35,845 nucleotides of DNA, taken from the IMG/VR virus record IMGVR_UViG_3300026947_000028, positions 1 to 35,845 of that record; one strand, 5' to 3'. Shown piece by piece: positions 1 through 8,962 of the stretch. The stretch's first letter is position 1. Each line of letters starts with the position of its first letter. Under the pieces are notes generated by a model, which worked only from the letters and a program-made list of their open reading frames with translations, was not told where the DNA came from and made no database searches. A program made the translations under genes and the position numbers. This DNA comes from a virus.

Positions 1-2276
1 GCGGGCGCGGCGGATGCCACCGGGCCTACGGGATTGGAAGGAGGTTCGGGCTTGGGGGGTTCGGTTGGTCCGGGGGTGGACTTGGCGGGCTCGGCGGCGG
101 CGGGCTCAGGCGCGCTACCAGTTCCCGCTGCAGTTCTGGTTCGTCCACCGCTTCCGCCAGCGTTTCCTGCAGCAGCCGCCTGTGCTCTTGCTGCTCGCTC
201 AGCTTGCTTGGTTTGGACGAAAGCGGGGTGATCTGCGTTGGGCCGGTGATCGAGCACGCTTGCGATGAAGTCTGCATGGGTGTCATCCCTCCCTTGGGCT
301 TGTTTGAACCACTGGGTGAACCATTTCTTGGGGTTCATTGCCCAAGCGTCGTGGCCAGCCTCCGGTTCCCCGTTTTTGACTGCCCGATCCATGAAATCGT
401 TGAACTCAGCCTGAGTAGAGAACTGGCGCGCGTTCATCTTCGGCTTGGGCGGCGTGCTCTGCGGTCCGGGAGGGGGTGGGACACTGCCTGTCCGTCCCCC
501 ACTGCTGCCGGGCGGCGGAGTCTGGCGCTGCTGTTGCTGGCTACCGGTGCTTTGCTGGCGTTGCTGCCGCTGCTGGGGGCCGGGCTGCGGTCCCGGTTGG
601 GGTCCGGGTGGGGTTTGGCGCTGGCGCGGGCCTGCGCTGCTTCCTGTTGGCCCAGGTTGCGGGCCGGGCGCTGGTCCGGCTCCGGACGTAGGACCGGGCG
701 GCGGCGTGCCTGCGCCGGTTTCTGAGGCATCGGCAGTCGCGCCGGTAAAGGAATCGTCTGGCGCTGGTCCGGGCGCGGCCTTGGCGCCGGGAGTGCCGGC
801 GGGCTGCTGCTCCGGCTGCTTGGCCTTGAAGTTGGGGATGAGTCCCATTCCTCCACCGATCAGCACGGCGGACAAGAACTGCTTAGGATCCACGTCCCGT
901 CCCATGTAGGCGGCATCCAGCGTTTGCTGCGTGGCGTTGATCAAACCTTGGTTCATTGCGCCCGCGCCCATGCGAGCCACAAGACCCTCGGTTTCTGGCA
1001 TCAGTTTGCCAAGCAGGGCAAAACTGCCGCCGGAGAGCGCGCCGTAAATCCGGGAATCGGCCCGCATCTTGTCCGCCACTTGGTGGTATTTCTCTGCAAG
1101 GTCCGGGTCGGTGTCCTTCACGGCCGCCGCCTGCTTTTCCGCAGCATCCGCGGCAATGTGCGCTTCCGCCGTTTTCTGGCCATAGACACTCACGCCAAGC
1201 AGCGCCGGTCCGCCGGGCACTGCGCCAATGGGCAGTTGTCCGCCAAGTTCACCGGTGCCACGCACGAACGCGCCTGCGGTCGTTGGGCGTGTGGTGCCGG
1301 GGTAAATGTTGGGAATTTCTTCCAGCGTCTTTTGCCAGACCTTGCTCTGCTTGGTGCCGAAAACCGGGTCCAATGTGGACGCGATGGCGTAGTGGATGCC
1401 TGCCCCGAACTCCGTGAAGGAGCGCGCAAGATCCTCACCAAAGCTGCCGAGCCCAAATTCCCCCGCCTTTGCCGCCAATGGTGAAGCATTGAATGCCGCA
1501 CGCACACGCTCACTGGTAAGCATACCCTTGCCAGCATCACTGTTGAGCGCGTCAGCGCGGGCGCGCGCTTCATTGGCCTTGATCTGCAGGGGTTGCACGA
1601 CGCCGGCTGGCGCTTCAAAACCGACACTGCTTGCTGTGGCAAGAGAATCGCCGGCTTGGTCCGCTGCGTCCTGAAAGCGCGTTGCTTCCGCCATTGCTGC
1701 CGCCTGCGCGTTCTGCAGGTCATCATCGGTCACTGGCTTGACCTTCAAAATGCCATGCTCTGCTTTATCCCCGCCGTGCATATTCACCAGCACGTCCAGG
1801 TTGCCGTCCTTGCCCTTCTGGATGCCGAACATGCCAAGCTCAGTGTTTCCCGCTCCCATGATGGGATGGAACTGATTGCTGTCCTGCGGCATGTGGAACG
1901 CCGGATTTTTCAACGCGGCGTCAATGTCCTTTTTCGCCTGCGGGTGGACCTGGTCCGCCGTCTCGGGGTCCGTTTTATAAACCTCCCAGAACTCATTGGC
2001 AGCATCCCCGCTGTCGAAATGGTTTTCCGCGATGCGCTGCAGGTTGTTCTTCAGTAGTCCGGTCAGCGCACCCTGCACGTCCCGGTCCAGACGCATGTTA
2101 CCGTTGAAAAACTTCTCTGGGTCTTTGTCTTTAACCACTGCGTCACCATAGGAGCGCATTTGATCGCGCCACTTGTGGACTGCAGCCGCCTGCTGCTCCG
2201 GCGGGACGTCGTTGTCCGAGCCGTATTTGAGGATTTGCGGCAGGGGCGGGGGTGCAATGGTGTCGTCATTGGCCAT
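1..2276 (-). CDS. Large putative internal virion (ejection-type) protein, C-terminus cut by window edge
   Basis: The frame is open from an ATG at 2276 to the left edge, giving more than 758 residues. The ATG overlaps the stop of the upstream 531-aa gene by 11 nt, so the two are probably translationally coupled. Residues 1-200 are mixed polar sequence. Around 260-480 there are Gly/Ala-rich, weakly hydrophobic helices. About 480-640 is an extreme Pro/Gln/Gly low-complexity linker, followed by a short Trp-containing folded segment and a second Ala/Pro-rich tail. I recognise no catalytic motif. It is the third of three consecutive large Gln/Gly-rich proteins after the tail genes. By position and size this recalls the gp14-gp15-gp16 ejection proteins of T7-like phages, but that is analogy, not detected homology. 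A multi-domain polyvalent protein is an alternative. Confidence 0.75.
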   Translation of the reverse strand, partial: MANDDTIAPPPLPQILKYGSDNDVPPEQQAAAVHKWRDQMRSYGDAVVKDKDPEKFFNGNMRLDRDVQGALTGLLKNNLQRIAENHFDSGDAANEFWEVYKTDPETADQVHPQAKKDIDAALKNPAFHMPQDSNQFHPIMGAGNTELGMFGIQKGKDGNLDVLVNMHGGDKAEHGILKVKPVTDDDLQNAQAAAMAEATRFQDAADQAGDSLATASSVGFEAPAGVVQPLQIKANEARARADALNSDAGKGMLTSERVRAAFNASPLAAKAGEFGLGSFGEDLARSFTEFGAGIHYAIASTLDPVFGTKQSKVWQKTLEEIPNIYPGTTRPTTAGAFVRGTGELGGQLPIGAVPGGPALLGVSVYGQKTAEAHIAADAAEKQAAAVKDTDPDLAEKYHQVADKMRADSRIYGALSGGSFALLGKLMPETEGLVARMGAGAMNQGLINATQQTLDAAYMGRDVDPKQFLSAVLIGGGMGLIPNFKAKQPEQQPAGTPGAKAAPGPAPDDSFTGATADASETGAGTPPPGPTSGAGPAPGPQPGPTGSSAGPRQRQTPPGPQPGPQPGPQQRQQRQQSTGSQQQQRQTPPPGSSGGRTGSVPPPPGPQSTPPKPKMNARQFSTQAEFNDFMDRAVKNGEPEAGHDAWAMNPKKWFTQWFKQAQGRDDTHADFIASVLDHRPNADHPAFVQTKQAERAARAQAAAAGNAGGSGGRTRTAAGTGSAPEPAAAEPAKSTPGPTEPPKPEPPSNPVGPVASAAP

Positions 2277-3861
2277 AGTAGAAGGCTGCGGAGCCCGGTC
2301 CGGCTTGCGGAGTATTGCCCGGCTTCACGCCATTGTCCATCTGCTGGATCACCTTGAGCAGCGCAGAGGCTTTTGCCTTTGCAACTTCGCGCGATGCCTT
2401 GTCAGAATTTTTTGTCTCGTCGGCGGCAAGCTGCCAGTTCTTGTATTGGTTCCACAGTTCTTTCAACTGGGTGTCCTTCTGCTTCTGCGCCTCCACGTCC
2501 TCCGGCTTGCTCTTTTTGAAGTAGGGGACTTGGGTGTTGTCCTTCATGTCAGGTTTGTAGCCGGCCACTTCCATGCCTGGCGGCGGCACGGCATCCTTGA
2601 ATCCCATTTTCATCAAGTGCCCCTGCACGTCCGGATCATTGCCAAGCGTCACCATCATCTGGTGCATCTGCATCGCCTGATCCCGGTTCGCGGCTTTGTC
2701 CTTCACGTCCATTCCCGGGTAAACTTTTTCCAGCCAGAATTTGGCAGTGTCGTATGCCTGCGCCTTGTCCTTGGGGAGTTGAACCGCCATCGGTGCCTGG
2801 GTGATCTTGTCCGGCATGATGACACGCTCCGCAGTGCGATGTTTCTGCCCGTTCTGAATGTATTCATCCCACTCAATTTGGACATTGCCGCTCTTTTTGC
2901 GGAACGTGGCCATATTGCCGTCGTTGGTCACCTTCTTCACGACGTCCCCGTCCTTGATATTAGACCAGTCAAAACGCGAGCCGGACGCCGTGGTTGCTGG
3001 CGTGCCGGTCTTGGCGCGCTTCGCGGCGTCCAGTTGGTCCGTGAGCCGCTGAATCTGCGCGGCGTCCTGCTGCACCTGCGGGGTTGCCTTGGCTACCTTG
3101 TCCTTGTCGGTGTAGTCGAAGCCATTGGCGCTCTTGAATCCCGCGGCGCTGTCCTCGCGCAATTTGAGCGCGTCATCATAACCCTGCTGCGGAGTCTGTG
3201 GAGTTCCGGCCGGAATGGAGCCGGTGGGCTGCTGCATCAAAAACGAAGGCTGCGCGCTTTGGGGTGCCGGTGGGAGCAGACCCGCAATGGATGCTCCGGG
3301 TGGTGTGCTTGGCGCAATGGCGGCACTGGGTTGGCTGGGAAGATTCGGCATGGCCATTCCCGCCGGCGGCGCACCAGCCTGCGGGACGTTGCTCATTGCT
3401 GAGCGTGGCGGACCCACGAAATCCGGCGCTGCTTCCGGGTCGGTGGGTGCGGTTGGTGAGGAACTGGGTGGCGCAGCATCATCACCAGACACCACGGACA
3501 CGCTGCCGGGAGCGCCGAGGGTTGCACCGGGTGCCTGCCCACCTTTTCCCAGGCCGAGATAGTAGGCGGCGTGTGCCTTATCCAGTGCCAGCTTGCCCTG
3601 AAGTTCCTGCAGTCCAAGGAAGTTATTGAACTGGTCCTGCTGGGATTTGCGCTGATCCTCGCGCTGGCGTGCCAGCGTCTCCGCAATGCCAAGGGCATTG
3701 TTGGTTGCCTGCTTCGATGTGGCGAGAAAATTCGCTTCCTCGTTCTGGGCAATCTGATCCTGCGCATCCAGATTCCGGCCAAGCTGCTGCATCCCTTGCA
3801 GCACAAGCTGGGCAAGGGAAGTGGGGTTCGTCTGGGGAAATGGAGCTGTAAGGAGTGCCAT
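2266..3861 (-). CDS. Putative internal virion protein, Gln/Pro-rich (531 aa)
   Basis: This 531-aa protein begins in a TAATG stop-start overlap with the upstream 342-aa gene. Residues about 10-110 are strongly helical and rich in Gln, Asn and Ala. About 110-235 is a Pro/Ala/Ser-rich disordered stretch. The C-terminal half (about 290-531) is charged and probably folded, ending in a helical, Lys-rich segment. There is no signal peptide or membrane segment. I recognise no family. It lies between two other large proteins of similar composition at the end of the structural operon. A virion-internal or tail-associated role is therefore inferred from context only. Confidence 0.75.
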   Translation of the reverse strand: MALLTAPFPQTNPTSLAQLVLQGMQQLGRNLDAQDQIAQNEEANFLATSKQATNNALGIAETLARQREDQRKSQQDQFNNFLGLQELQGKLALDKAHAAYYLGLGKGGQAPGATLGAPGSVSVVSGDDAAPPSSSPTAPTDPEAAPDFVGPPRSAMSNVPQAGAPPAGMAMPNLPSQPSAAIAPSTPPGASIAGLLPPAPQSAQPSFLMQQPTGSIPAGTPQTPQQGYDDALKLREDSAAGFKSANGFDYTDKDKVAKATPQVQQDAAQIQRLTDQLDAAKRAKTGTPATTASGSRFDWSNIKDGDVVKKVTNDGNMATFRKKSGNVQIEWDEYIQNGQKHRTAERVIMPDKITQAPMAVQLPKDKAQAYDTAKFWLEKVYPGMDVKDKAANRDQAMQMHQMMVTLGNDPDVQGHLMKMGFKDAVPPPGMEVAGYKPDMKDNTQVPYFKKSKPEDVEAQKQKDTQLKELWNQYKNWQLAADETKNSDKASREVAKAKASALLKVIQQMDNGVKPGNTPQAGPGSAAFYYGQ

Positions 3862-4889
3862 TAGAATGCCGCGAGTTGGTTCACCTGTGGATTGCCCGCA
3901 CTGGTAAGGTAGCCGCCATTATACCCCGTCATGTTGAACCCGGGAATGGTGTTTACCGTAGAACTGGTGGGTTGGTTTTGTTTCAGCGCGTTGAGCAGGG
4001 AGTAGGAGGACAACCCTCCACCGAGTGCGCTGGCTGCATTGGAGATCCCGGCGCCAAGTGCGCTGTTGTTGCCAAGGTTGAGCGTGGCGGGAATCAGTGA
4101 GGCGTTGAGATTGAAAAGCGAGGATGCCGCCGGGTTTGCTGCTGCGGCAAGATTGTTGGCGCTCTGCGAGCTTTGCTGCACCAGTTGGGCTTGCTCAATG
4201 TTCTGCGCGTTCTGCTGCAGTTGGAGCCCGGCCAGGGTCGTTGGATCATAGAACATGCTGCTCGGATTGGAGAGCATGGAAGTGGGGAACACCTGCTGCG
4301 CACCCTGCAGCATGGTTTCAAACATATTCGCACCCTGTGTTTCCGCACTGAGCTGCGAAAGGCCAAGGTCTTTGAGCGTGGCGTTTGCGCTGCCGCCGGG
4401 CGTGCCGAGAGAGGCGGCGAGGCTGCTGCGGTTGCCGGTAATGTCCAGCACATCGGAGTAGGGAAGTTGGCCCAAAAGCAGGGATTTGGTCACTGCTCCC
4501 ATCTGGTCCAGATTGGCCTGATAGTTTGGGACCAGTGCGCCGATTCGCTGCTGTGCCTGCCCAAGATTGTAGGCGTTGGTTGACGTCGAAAGCGCCTCCG
4601 CGGATGGCAGGGCGGAAATATTTGAGCCAATGGTGTCCAGTTGGTTCTGGTAGAAATCCACCGGGGCCACTGGTTGGTAAAGCGCGGCGTTGGGTGTGCT
4701 CCCGAAAATATCCGTCGCACCGAATTGACCAAGGAAGTTGCCACCAAGCGCCTGGCTGCTCAGCGTGTTGATCTGGTTTTGCGCATTGCTCAATGCCTGA
4801 TTGCGGGCATCGGACTGCATGGACGCGCCCAGCAAGCTGCCGCCCGCGCTGATTGCGCTGCCACCGAGTAGTCCGAAAAGAAGTGCCAT
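3861..4889 (-). CDS. Putative internal virion protein, Gly/Ala/Asn-rich (342 aa)
   Basis: The 342-aa product starts with a hydrophobic Gly/Ala/Ser-rich segment (residues 1-25). It continues with Gln/Asn/Ser-rich helices and ends with another Gly/Ala hydrophobic patch near 270-310. This layout, small and low in charge with an amphipathic N-terminus, resembles T7 gp14-type ejection proteins that insert into the host outer membrane. The resemblance is by composition and position, not by a motif I can name. Its start is 2 nt after the stop of the upstream sulfotransferase gene. Its TAA overlaps the next ATG, so it is coupled to the 531-aa gene. Confidence 0.75.
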   Translation of the reverse strand: MALLFGLLGGSAISAGGSLLGASMQSDARNQALSNAQNQINTLSSQALGGNFLGQFGATDIFGSTPNAALYQPVAPVDFYQNQLDTIGSNISALPSAEALSTSTNAYNLGQAQQRIGALVPNYQANLDQMGAVTKSLLLGQLPYSDVLDITGNRSSLAASLGTPGGSANATLKDLGLSQLSAETQGANMFETMLQGAQQVFPTSMLSNPSSMFYDPTTLAGLQLQQNAQNIEQAQLVQQSSQSANNLAAAANPAASSLFNLNASLIPATLNLGNNSALGAGISNAASALGGGLSSYSLLNALKQNQPTSSTVNTIPGFNMTGYNGGYLTSAGNPQVNQLAAF

Positions 4890-4891
4890 AG

Positions 4892-5446
4892 TCAGGGAAC
4901 GGTTTGGATTTCCTTATCCTTAAAATAGTCGGGGTGAAGCCCGTTCATTTGGATATTCATGCCTGCCAGAAGGTCCAGTTTTGCTGGTGAGATTTCATTT
5001 GGAATGCCCATGTAGCGGCAGATGGCATTCATCACAATCTGTCGCCCCTCCCTGCTTCCAACCATATCCTCAAAGGAAAGCAGGATGGGGGTGTGTGTCT
5101 GCCTCCAAGTCTCTGCCAGGGTTTCCGCTGCAGGCCAGACGTCCGCCGCCAACTGTCCAAACTTTTTAACCGAGGACGCCAAGCACCTTAGCGGATTGCG
5201 ATACAGGAAAAAGCGCAGGGCCGGGACTTCATCAAAGGCAGGGTTGAGATTGGTGGTGCAGTCGATCACCACTGGCGAGGATTCCAGCGCGTTCTGAATA
5301 CGCCGCGTGTAGTTCTCACCAGTCAATGCCGCTTCATGGAAGGCAAAGATTCGGGGATGAAGATTCAATGCCGCGGCAAGCCAAGCGGTGCCACTGCGCG
5401 GCAGGCCCGCGATGATGGCAAAATTGGAACTGTTGATTTCTCTCAC
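4892..5446 (-). CDS. Sulfotransferase (PAPS-dependent), stand-alone
   Basis: The 184-aa product carries the 5'-phosphosulfate loop of sulfotransferases, GLPRSGTAW at residues 14-22. The matching 3'-phosphate region is RFFLYRNPLRCLASS near 78-92. Known family members transfer sulfate from PAPS to hydroxyl or amino groups of glycans, lipids or small molecules. At 184 aa it is short for the family (usually 220-350), so substrate-recognition parts are reduced. The start is GTG at 5446, in a GTGA overlap with the stop of the upstream 340-aa gene; no ATG alternative fits the P-loop. It sits among virion genes, not with the other modification genes at 26-29 kb. It may act on a virion component or a host surface glycan; the acceptor is unknown. 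Confidence 0.85.
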   Translation of the reverse strand: MREINSSNFAIIAGLPRSGTAWLAAALNLHPRIFAFHEAALTGENYTRRIQNALESSPVVIDCTTNLNPAFDEVPALRFFLYRNPLRCLASSVKKFGQLAADVWPAAETLAETWRQTHTPILLSFEDMVGSREGRQIVMNAICRYMGIPNEISPAKLDLLAGMNIQMNGLHPDYFKDKEIQTVP

Positions 5447-6465
5447 GACGTTATCCTCCGGTATGGCCAGCAGCCGGGCCTGCGGGTGGGCAATCCGCTG
5501 CGATGAACTTTCTTTCCAAGCAAATTGACCCTGCGGATCGTGGCGCCGCCTTCATCGCGGGCCTTGTCCCCAAGCAGGTATTGTTTGGCGCGTTGCTCAT
5601 GCACCGCGCCCTTCTGCAGCAGTTGGGGGTCAGTGGACTGGGACCGAGTAAATTTGAAACTCAGCGCCATCTCCACGAACGCCTGTTTGTTGTCCGTCTC
5701 CACAATATCCTGATCATGGTAGAGCGGCGTATAGCGGCGGCTGGCAGTCACCCGCACCACGTCACGCTCACAGACGTTGGTAAGCGCCCGCCGGCGCATG
5801 TTTGGAATGAGTTCGCCCGGGCAATACTCACTCAGGATAGGGCTGGCATCCGTGCAGGCTGCGACGATGACGCCGCCTTCCAACTGCGCGCTGAATACAA
5901 TGGCGCAAGGATGTTTGAAGCGTGCAACTTTGCTCGATGTGGCGGTGTAGCCGGGCGCGAGCGTGATTGTCTCACAGCATTCCTTGCCGATTTCATCGTA
6001 GTAGGATACACGCACAGTCTTTCCGCAATCACGCGGGGAGAGCGCGATGAATTTCACCGGCACCGCGCAATCGCCTATGTCGCGCTCCGTGCAAAAGCCA
6101 TCGCCCAGGTCTGAGGATTCCAGCCTGCAGCCTGCGCGTCCCCGGAAGTCCGCCCGGTAGCCTCTCCACCGGTCCAACAGGGTGATGGGCGCTCCGGCAA
6201 TGTCCATTTTCTCCACCTGTTGGATATAAGGAGGAAGTGTGAAGCCAAAATAATGCCCACCGCATGGGTCACAGTGGTTCGTGAACCGTTGCACGCAGAA
6301 ACATTCCTCAAGGTCCATGAACATTTGGACCTTTTCATAGAGCAGATAGAAGTGCTGCCGAATGTCATTGGCCTTGCGCGCCAGTTCGTGCCGGTTGTCC
6401 CGGACCGTCAGGCCGTAAGGTTCCTGCAGCCAGTCAAGCAGAGTGCTGAATGTGGTGTAGCCCAT
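5443..6465 (-). CDS. Cysteine-rich tail/connector protein of unknown family (340 aa)
   Basis: The protein has 15 cysteines in 340 residues, several in pairs (ECFC, CDPC, ECCE). The start at 6465 (MGYTTFSTLLDW) is chosen because it lies 1 nt after the TAA of the upstream gene; an ATG ten codons earlier would overlap that gene. The N-terminal 45 residues are helical. The middle is beta-rich, and the C-terminal 60 residues are basic and Arg-rich. I do not recognise the family. Its position after the propeller-like tail protein suggests a tail adaptor or peripheral tail component. The cysteine content is shared by neighbouring virion proteins and is discussed with the thiol-oxidase candidate at 22447-23082. 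Confidence 0.75.
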   Translation of the reverse strand: MGYTTFSTLLDWLQEPYGLTVRDNRHELARKANDIRQHFYLLYEKVQMFMDLEECFCVQRFTNHCDPCGGHYFGFTLPPYIQQVEKMDIAGAPITLLDRWRGYRADFRGRAGCRLESSDLGDGFCTERDIGDCAVPVKFIALSPRDCGKTVRVSYYDEIGKECCETITLAPGYTATSSKVARFKHPCAIVFSAQLEGGVIVAACTDASPILSEYCPGELIPNMRRRALTNVCERDVVRVTASRRYTPLYHDQDIVETDNKQAFVEMALSFKFTRSQSTDPQLLQKGAVHEQRAKQYLLGDKARDEGGATIRRVNLLGKKVHRSGLPTRRPGCWPYRRITS

Positions 6466-6466
6466 G

Positions 6467-7078
6467 TTATTGTGGAAGGGTAACGCGGCGCGCATACACT
6501 TTCAGCGCGACGGTGCCGCCAAGTCCGGCGAAATTGAGGGTGCAGCCGGTTTCGCTGCGGTCTGTTGTCCACCAGCGCGAGCCCGAGCCCGGATCAGCCA
6601 GGAAATTCACGCCAATTTCAGCGTCAATGTCCGTAAAACCAGCATAGGAAATGGAAAAGGAGGCGGAACCGGAGGATGGATTTGCTGTGTTGTTGGTGAC
6701 TTCACAGAATCCCGGCACATTGCCCGCTGCGACGTAGAGGCACCCGTTGGAATCTGGCGCCAGCAGATTGTCCGGGGCTTGGCTGATACAACTACCGACG
6801 TCCGAAATCGGAATCCACGTCCCGGAGGCTGGATCATAGCCCTGCAGAACACCGGTCACCTTGCCGTTTTCATCCACTGGAAGCCAGTAGAGCGTTTTGT
6901 TGGACGGCGGTTGCGTGCTTCGGATGATCTGGTCCTGCGGTTTGAGGGTGAACACCAGGATGCGCCGCTTTAATTCCTCTGCAGTCTGAGGATTTACACA
7001 GTCGCCAGTGCGCGCCGGGGCAATCACCACGATTGCTTCATCGTGTCCGGTTGGGACGAGGACTTTGGATGCGTTCAT
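6467..7078 (-). CDS. Virion-associated protein of unknown function (203 aa)
   Basis: This 203-aa protein overlaps the end of the 628-aa gene by ATGA at 7078. The first half has short beta-prone segments (YWLPVDENGKVTG, GYDPASGTWIPI) that read like a small beta-sandwich. The C-terminal half is Ser/Gly/Thr-rich and ends in VALKVYARRV, a typical terminal beta-strand. Cysteines are spread throughout. No family is recognised. Its place between the propeller-like tail protein and the Cys-rich 340-aa protein supports a structural tail role, inferred only from context. Confidence 0.7.
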   Translation of the reverse strand: MNASKVLVPTGHDEAIVVIAPARTGDCVNPQTAEELKRRILVFTLKPQDQIIRSTQPPSNKTLYWLPVDENGKVTGVLQGYDPASGTWIPISDVGSCISQAPDNLLAPDSNGCLYVAAGNVPGFCEVTNNTANPSSGSASFSISYAGFTDIDAEIGVNFLADPGSGSRWWTTDRSETGCTLNFAGLGGTVALKVYARRVTLPQ

Positions 7079-8961
7079 GCGGCGGCTTTTTCCCAGCGGT
7101 TGGTAGGTTCACTATACTCAAAGGCGTTGTAGTTGCCACAGGTTGTCCTTTTTCCGCGGCAGGTTTCCTCCGGCGGGGTGAGTTGGCCGGCGTTGGGGTC
7201 GGCATTCTGGAAGGAGAGGCGCACAAATTCAAGCTGGGCAAAGCCGGTGAACCGGACCAGCAGTTGCACGGCGCGGGCTTGCTTGATGGGCGGCTCGCCA
7301 ATGCCGGCAATAACAGTGCGCGGCTGCAGCGCCGTCATGCAATCGCAGCCTGGAATGGGGTTGCAGGGCGTCCCGTCCGCGTGGCAGGCAATGCTTTTGC
7401 TGGATCTCCAAAACGTCCAGTCACCTTCGGAGTTCTCCCGAATCCACACACCCCACGTGAGGTCACCGGTCACATTGCGGAACGAAATATCACCGTTCAT
7501 CAGTTGCTTGATGAGCGTTCGGTCCGCTCCACTAAACTCTCTCGACTCCACTTGGCAGGAAATTGGCACTGCGGTCCCGTCCTCCAGCACATCATGGGTG
7601 AGCGTTGGATCAATTTCCGCGATGTAGTTGCGGAAGCCGAGTTCGCCTGTCTCGAAGTTGTATTCGGTCTGGCGCGTGGTTCCAATAATGAAGGTGCGGT
7701 CTTGTTCACGGAATACTCCATTGATGAATTGAATCACTGACTCGCGGCCTGGGGGCAAGGTCCAAAGACCTTCCCACGCCCAGTTTTGCGGCTGCACGAT
7801 GCCAAGCGGCATGAAGTTAAGCGCCACAAAACCGTCCGCTCCGCGCCAGCGCGATTGGCACCATTGGCCCACGGTGGAAAAGAAACGGTTCTGCGTGCCC
7901 CACTGCGCGCAGGAGGTGAAACGAATCAGCCGCTCCACATCGGCGTCAAACCATTCCTGCACCGGCTCACTTACCGGGCTTTGCGGGTTCCCAAAAAGCT
8001 GGTCATTGGCCGCGGCACTGCGGAGGCTTTGGATGCCGACGCGCGAGCGAAAAATCTGGTCCCCATTGTTGAGCGCGATGGCGTAGGCACCGCTGGCCGC
8101 TGTATCGAGCAGGGCAATGCTGGTGAGCGCCAGTTGCTCCCAGTTGGAGCGGGGATACTGCGACACATCCAAACTCATCACGCCGATCTTCTGGTGGAGC
8201 ATCACATCACTGTGACCATAAAGAGTGTTGCGCAGCGGCAGGAAGGCAATGGCCCGGCAGTCGCCCATATCAGCCGGAGCTGCAAAGTTGGCGCCGGTGG
8301 CGAAATAAACCTGCTCGCTGGTTTCCAAGATTGCCTTGGGTGTGGTGAGTCCGTTCCCAAAAATGATGTTTCCGACAAGGAACTGGTTGCCGTTCACCAC
8401 TTGGATAATTCGGCTGTGCGCGTAGCACGCAAGGCTCGCGCCGTTGGCAAGCTGGCTGGCGAGCTTGTTGATCGTGTTGTAGCCCTTGGAAAAAAAGGCA
8501 TCGCCTTCGCCCGGAAAAATGAAGCAGTCCGAGATTCCGTCGCTGGCAATCAGGTAGTTTTCCGCCTGAATCAGTTGGACTAGATAGACGTCCGGATTGG
8601 TGAACAGGCCGGAGGTGATTTCAGAGACTTCCGCCGCGCCGCTCGCGTCATTCAAAAACACCTGATATTTCCGCCCGCCGGCAGCAATGCAAAGGGTGTC
8701 CTCATTCTTGCCAAAGGTCTTGCTGCTCTGGCCGAGCGCGGGATTGTAGAAGCACGCGCCTTGGATGTTGTCCTTGACGAAGTTTTCCGTCTGTCCATCC
8801 AGCGGCAGAAAGCGCACGCCGAAGCGGGTGGTTGGAAGGTTGTCCTCCAACCGGCAGTTGGTCATCCGGCTTACCTGGTCCTTGCTGAGCAGAGAAGGGT
8901 GAATGGCGGAGTTCATTCCGCCATTGGCAAAGTAAATCACCGCTTCAAAATTGTCCGCCAT
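7075..8961 (-). CDS. Tail nozzle / beta-propeller-like tail protein candidate
   Basis: The 628-aa protein opens with the pattern FANGGMNSAIHPSLLSKDQ followed by a conserved-looking NCRLEDNLPTTRFG segment. Podoviral nozzle and stabilisation proteins (T7 gp12-like, P22 gp10-like) often begin in a similar way: a GG-N motif, then 'x-N-x-x-x-x-x-G-x-x-x-x-R-x-G'. The rest is repetitive beta-strand sequence with DG, NG and GW turns, fitting a beta-propeller. It has 15 cysteines, including NPIPGCDCM and ETCRGKRTTC near the C-terminus. It starts 1 nt after the collar-domain gene and overlaps the next gene by ATGA. The nozzle call is inference from the N-terminal pattern, length and position. Confidence 0.6.
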   Translation of the reverse strand: MADNFEAVIYFANGGMNSAIHPSLLSKDQVSRMTNCRLEDNLPTTRFGVRFLPLDGQTENFVKDNIQGACFYNPALGQSSKTFGKNEDTLCIAAGGRKYQVFLNDASGAAEVSEITSGLFTNPDVYLVQLIQAENYLIASDGISDCFIFPGEGDAFFSKGYNTINKLASQLANGASLACYAHSRIIQVVNGNQFLVGNIIFGNGLTTPKAILETSEQVYFATGANFAAPADMGDCRAIAFLPLRNTLYGHSDVMLHQKIGVMSLDVSQYPRSNWEQLALTSIALLDTAASGAYAIALNNGDQIFRSRVGIQSLRSAAANDQLFGNPQSPVSEPVQEWFDADVERLIRFTSCAQWGTQNRFFSTVGQWCQSRWRGADGFVALNFMPLGIVQPQNWAWEGLWTLPPGRESVIQFINGVFREQDRTFIIGTTRQTEYNFETGELGFRNYIAEIDPTLTHDVLEDGTAVPISCQVESREFSGADRTLIKQLMNGDISFRNVTGDLTWGVWIRENSEGDWTFWRSSKSIACHADGTPCNPIPGCDCMTALQPRTVIAGIGEPPIKQARAVQLLVRFTGFAQLEFVRLSFQNADPNAGQLTPPEETCRGKRTTCGNYNAFEYSEPTNRWEKAAA

Positions 8962-8962
8962 C

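Noticed and set aside
2173-3402. Plus-strand frame of 409 codons opposite the 531-aa gene
   Set aside because: A shadow of a high-GC minus-strand gene; composition is dominated by Leu/Val/His/Arg and there is no promoter or coupling.
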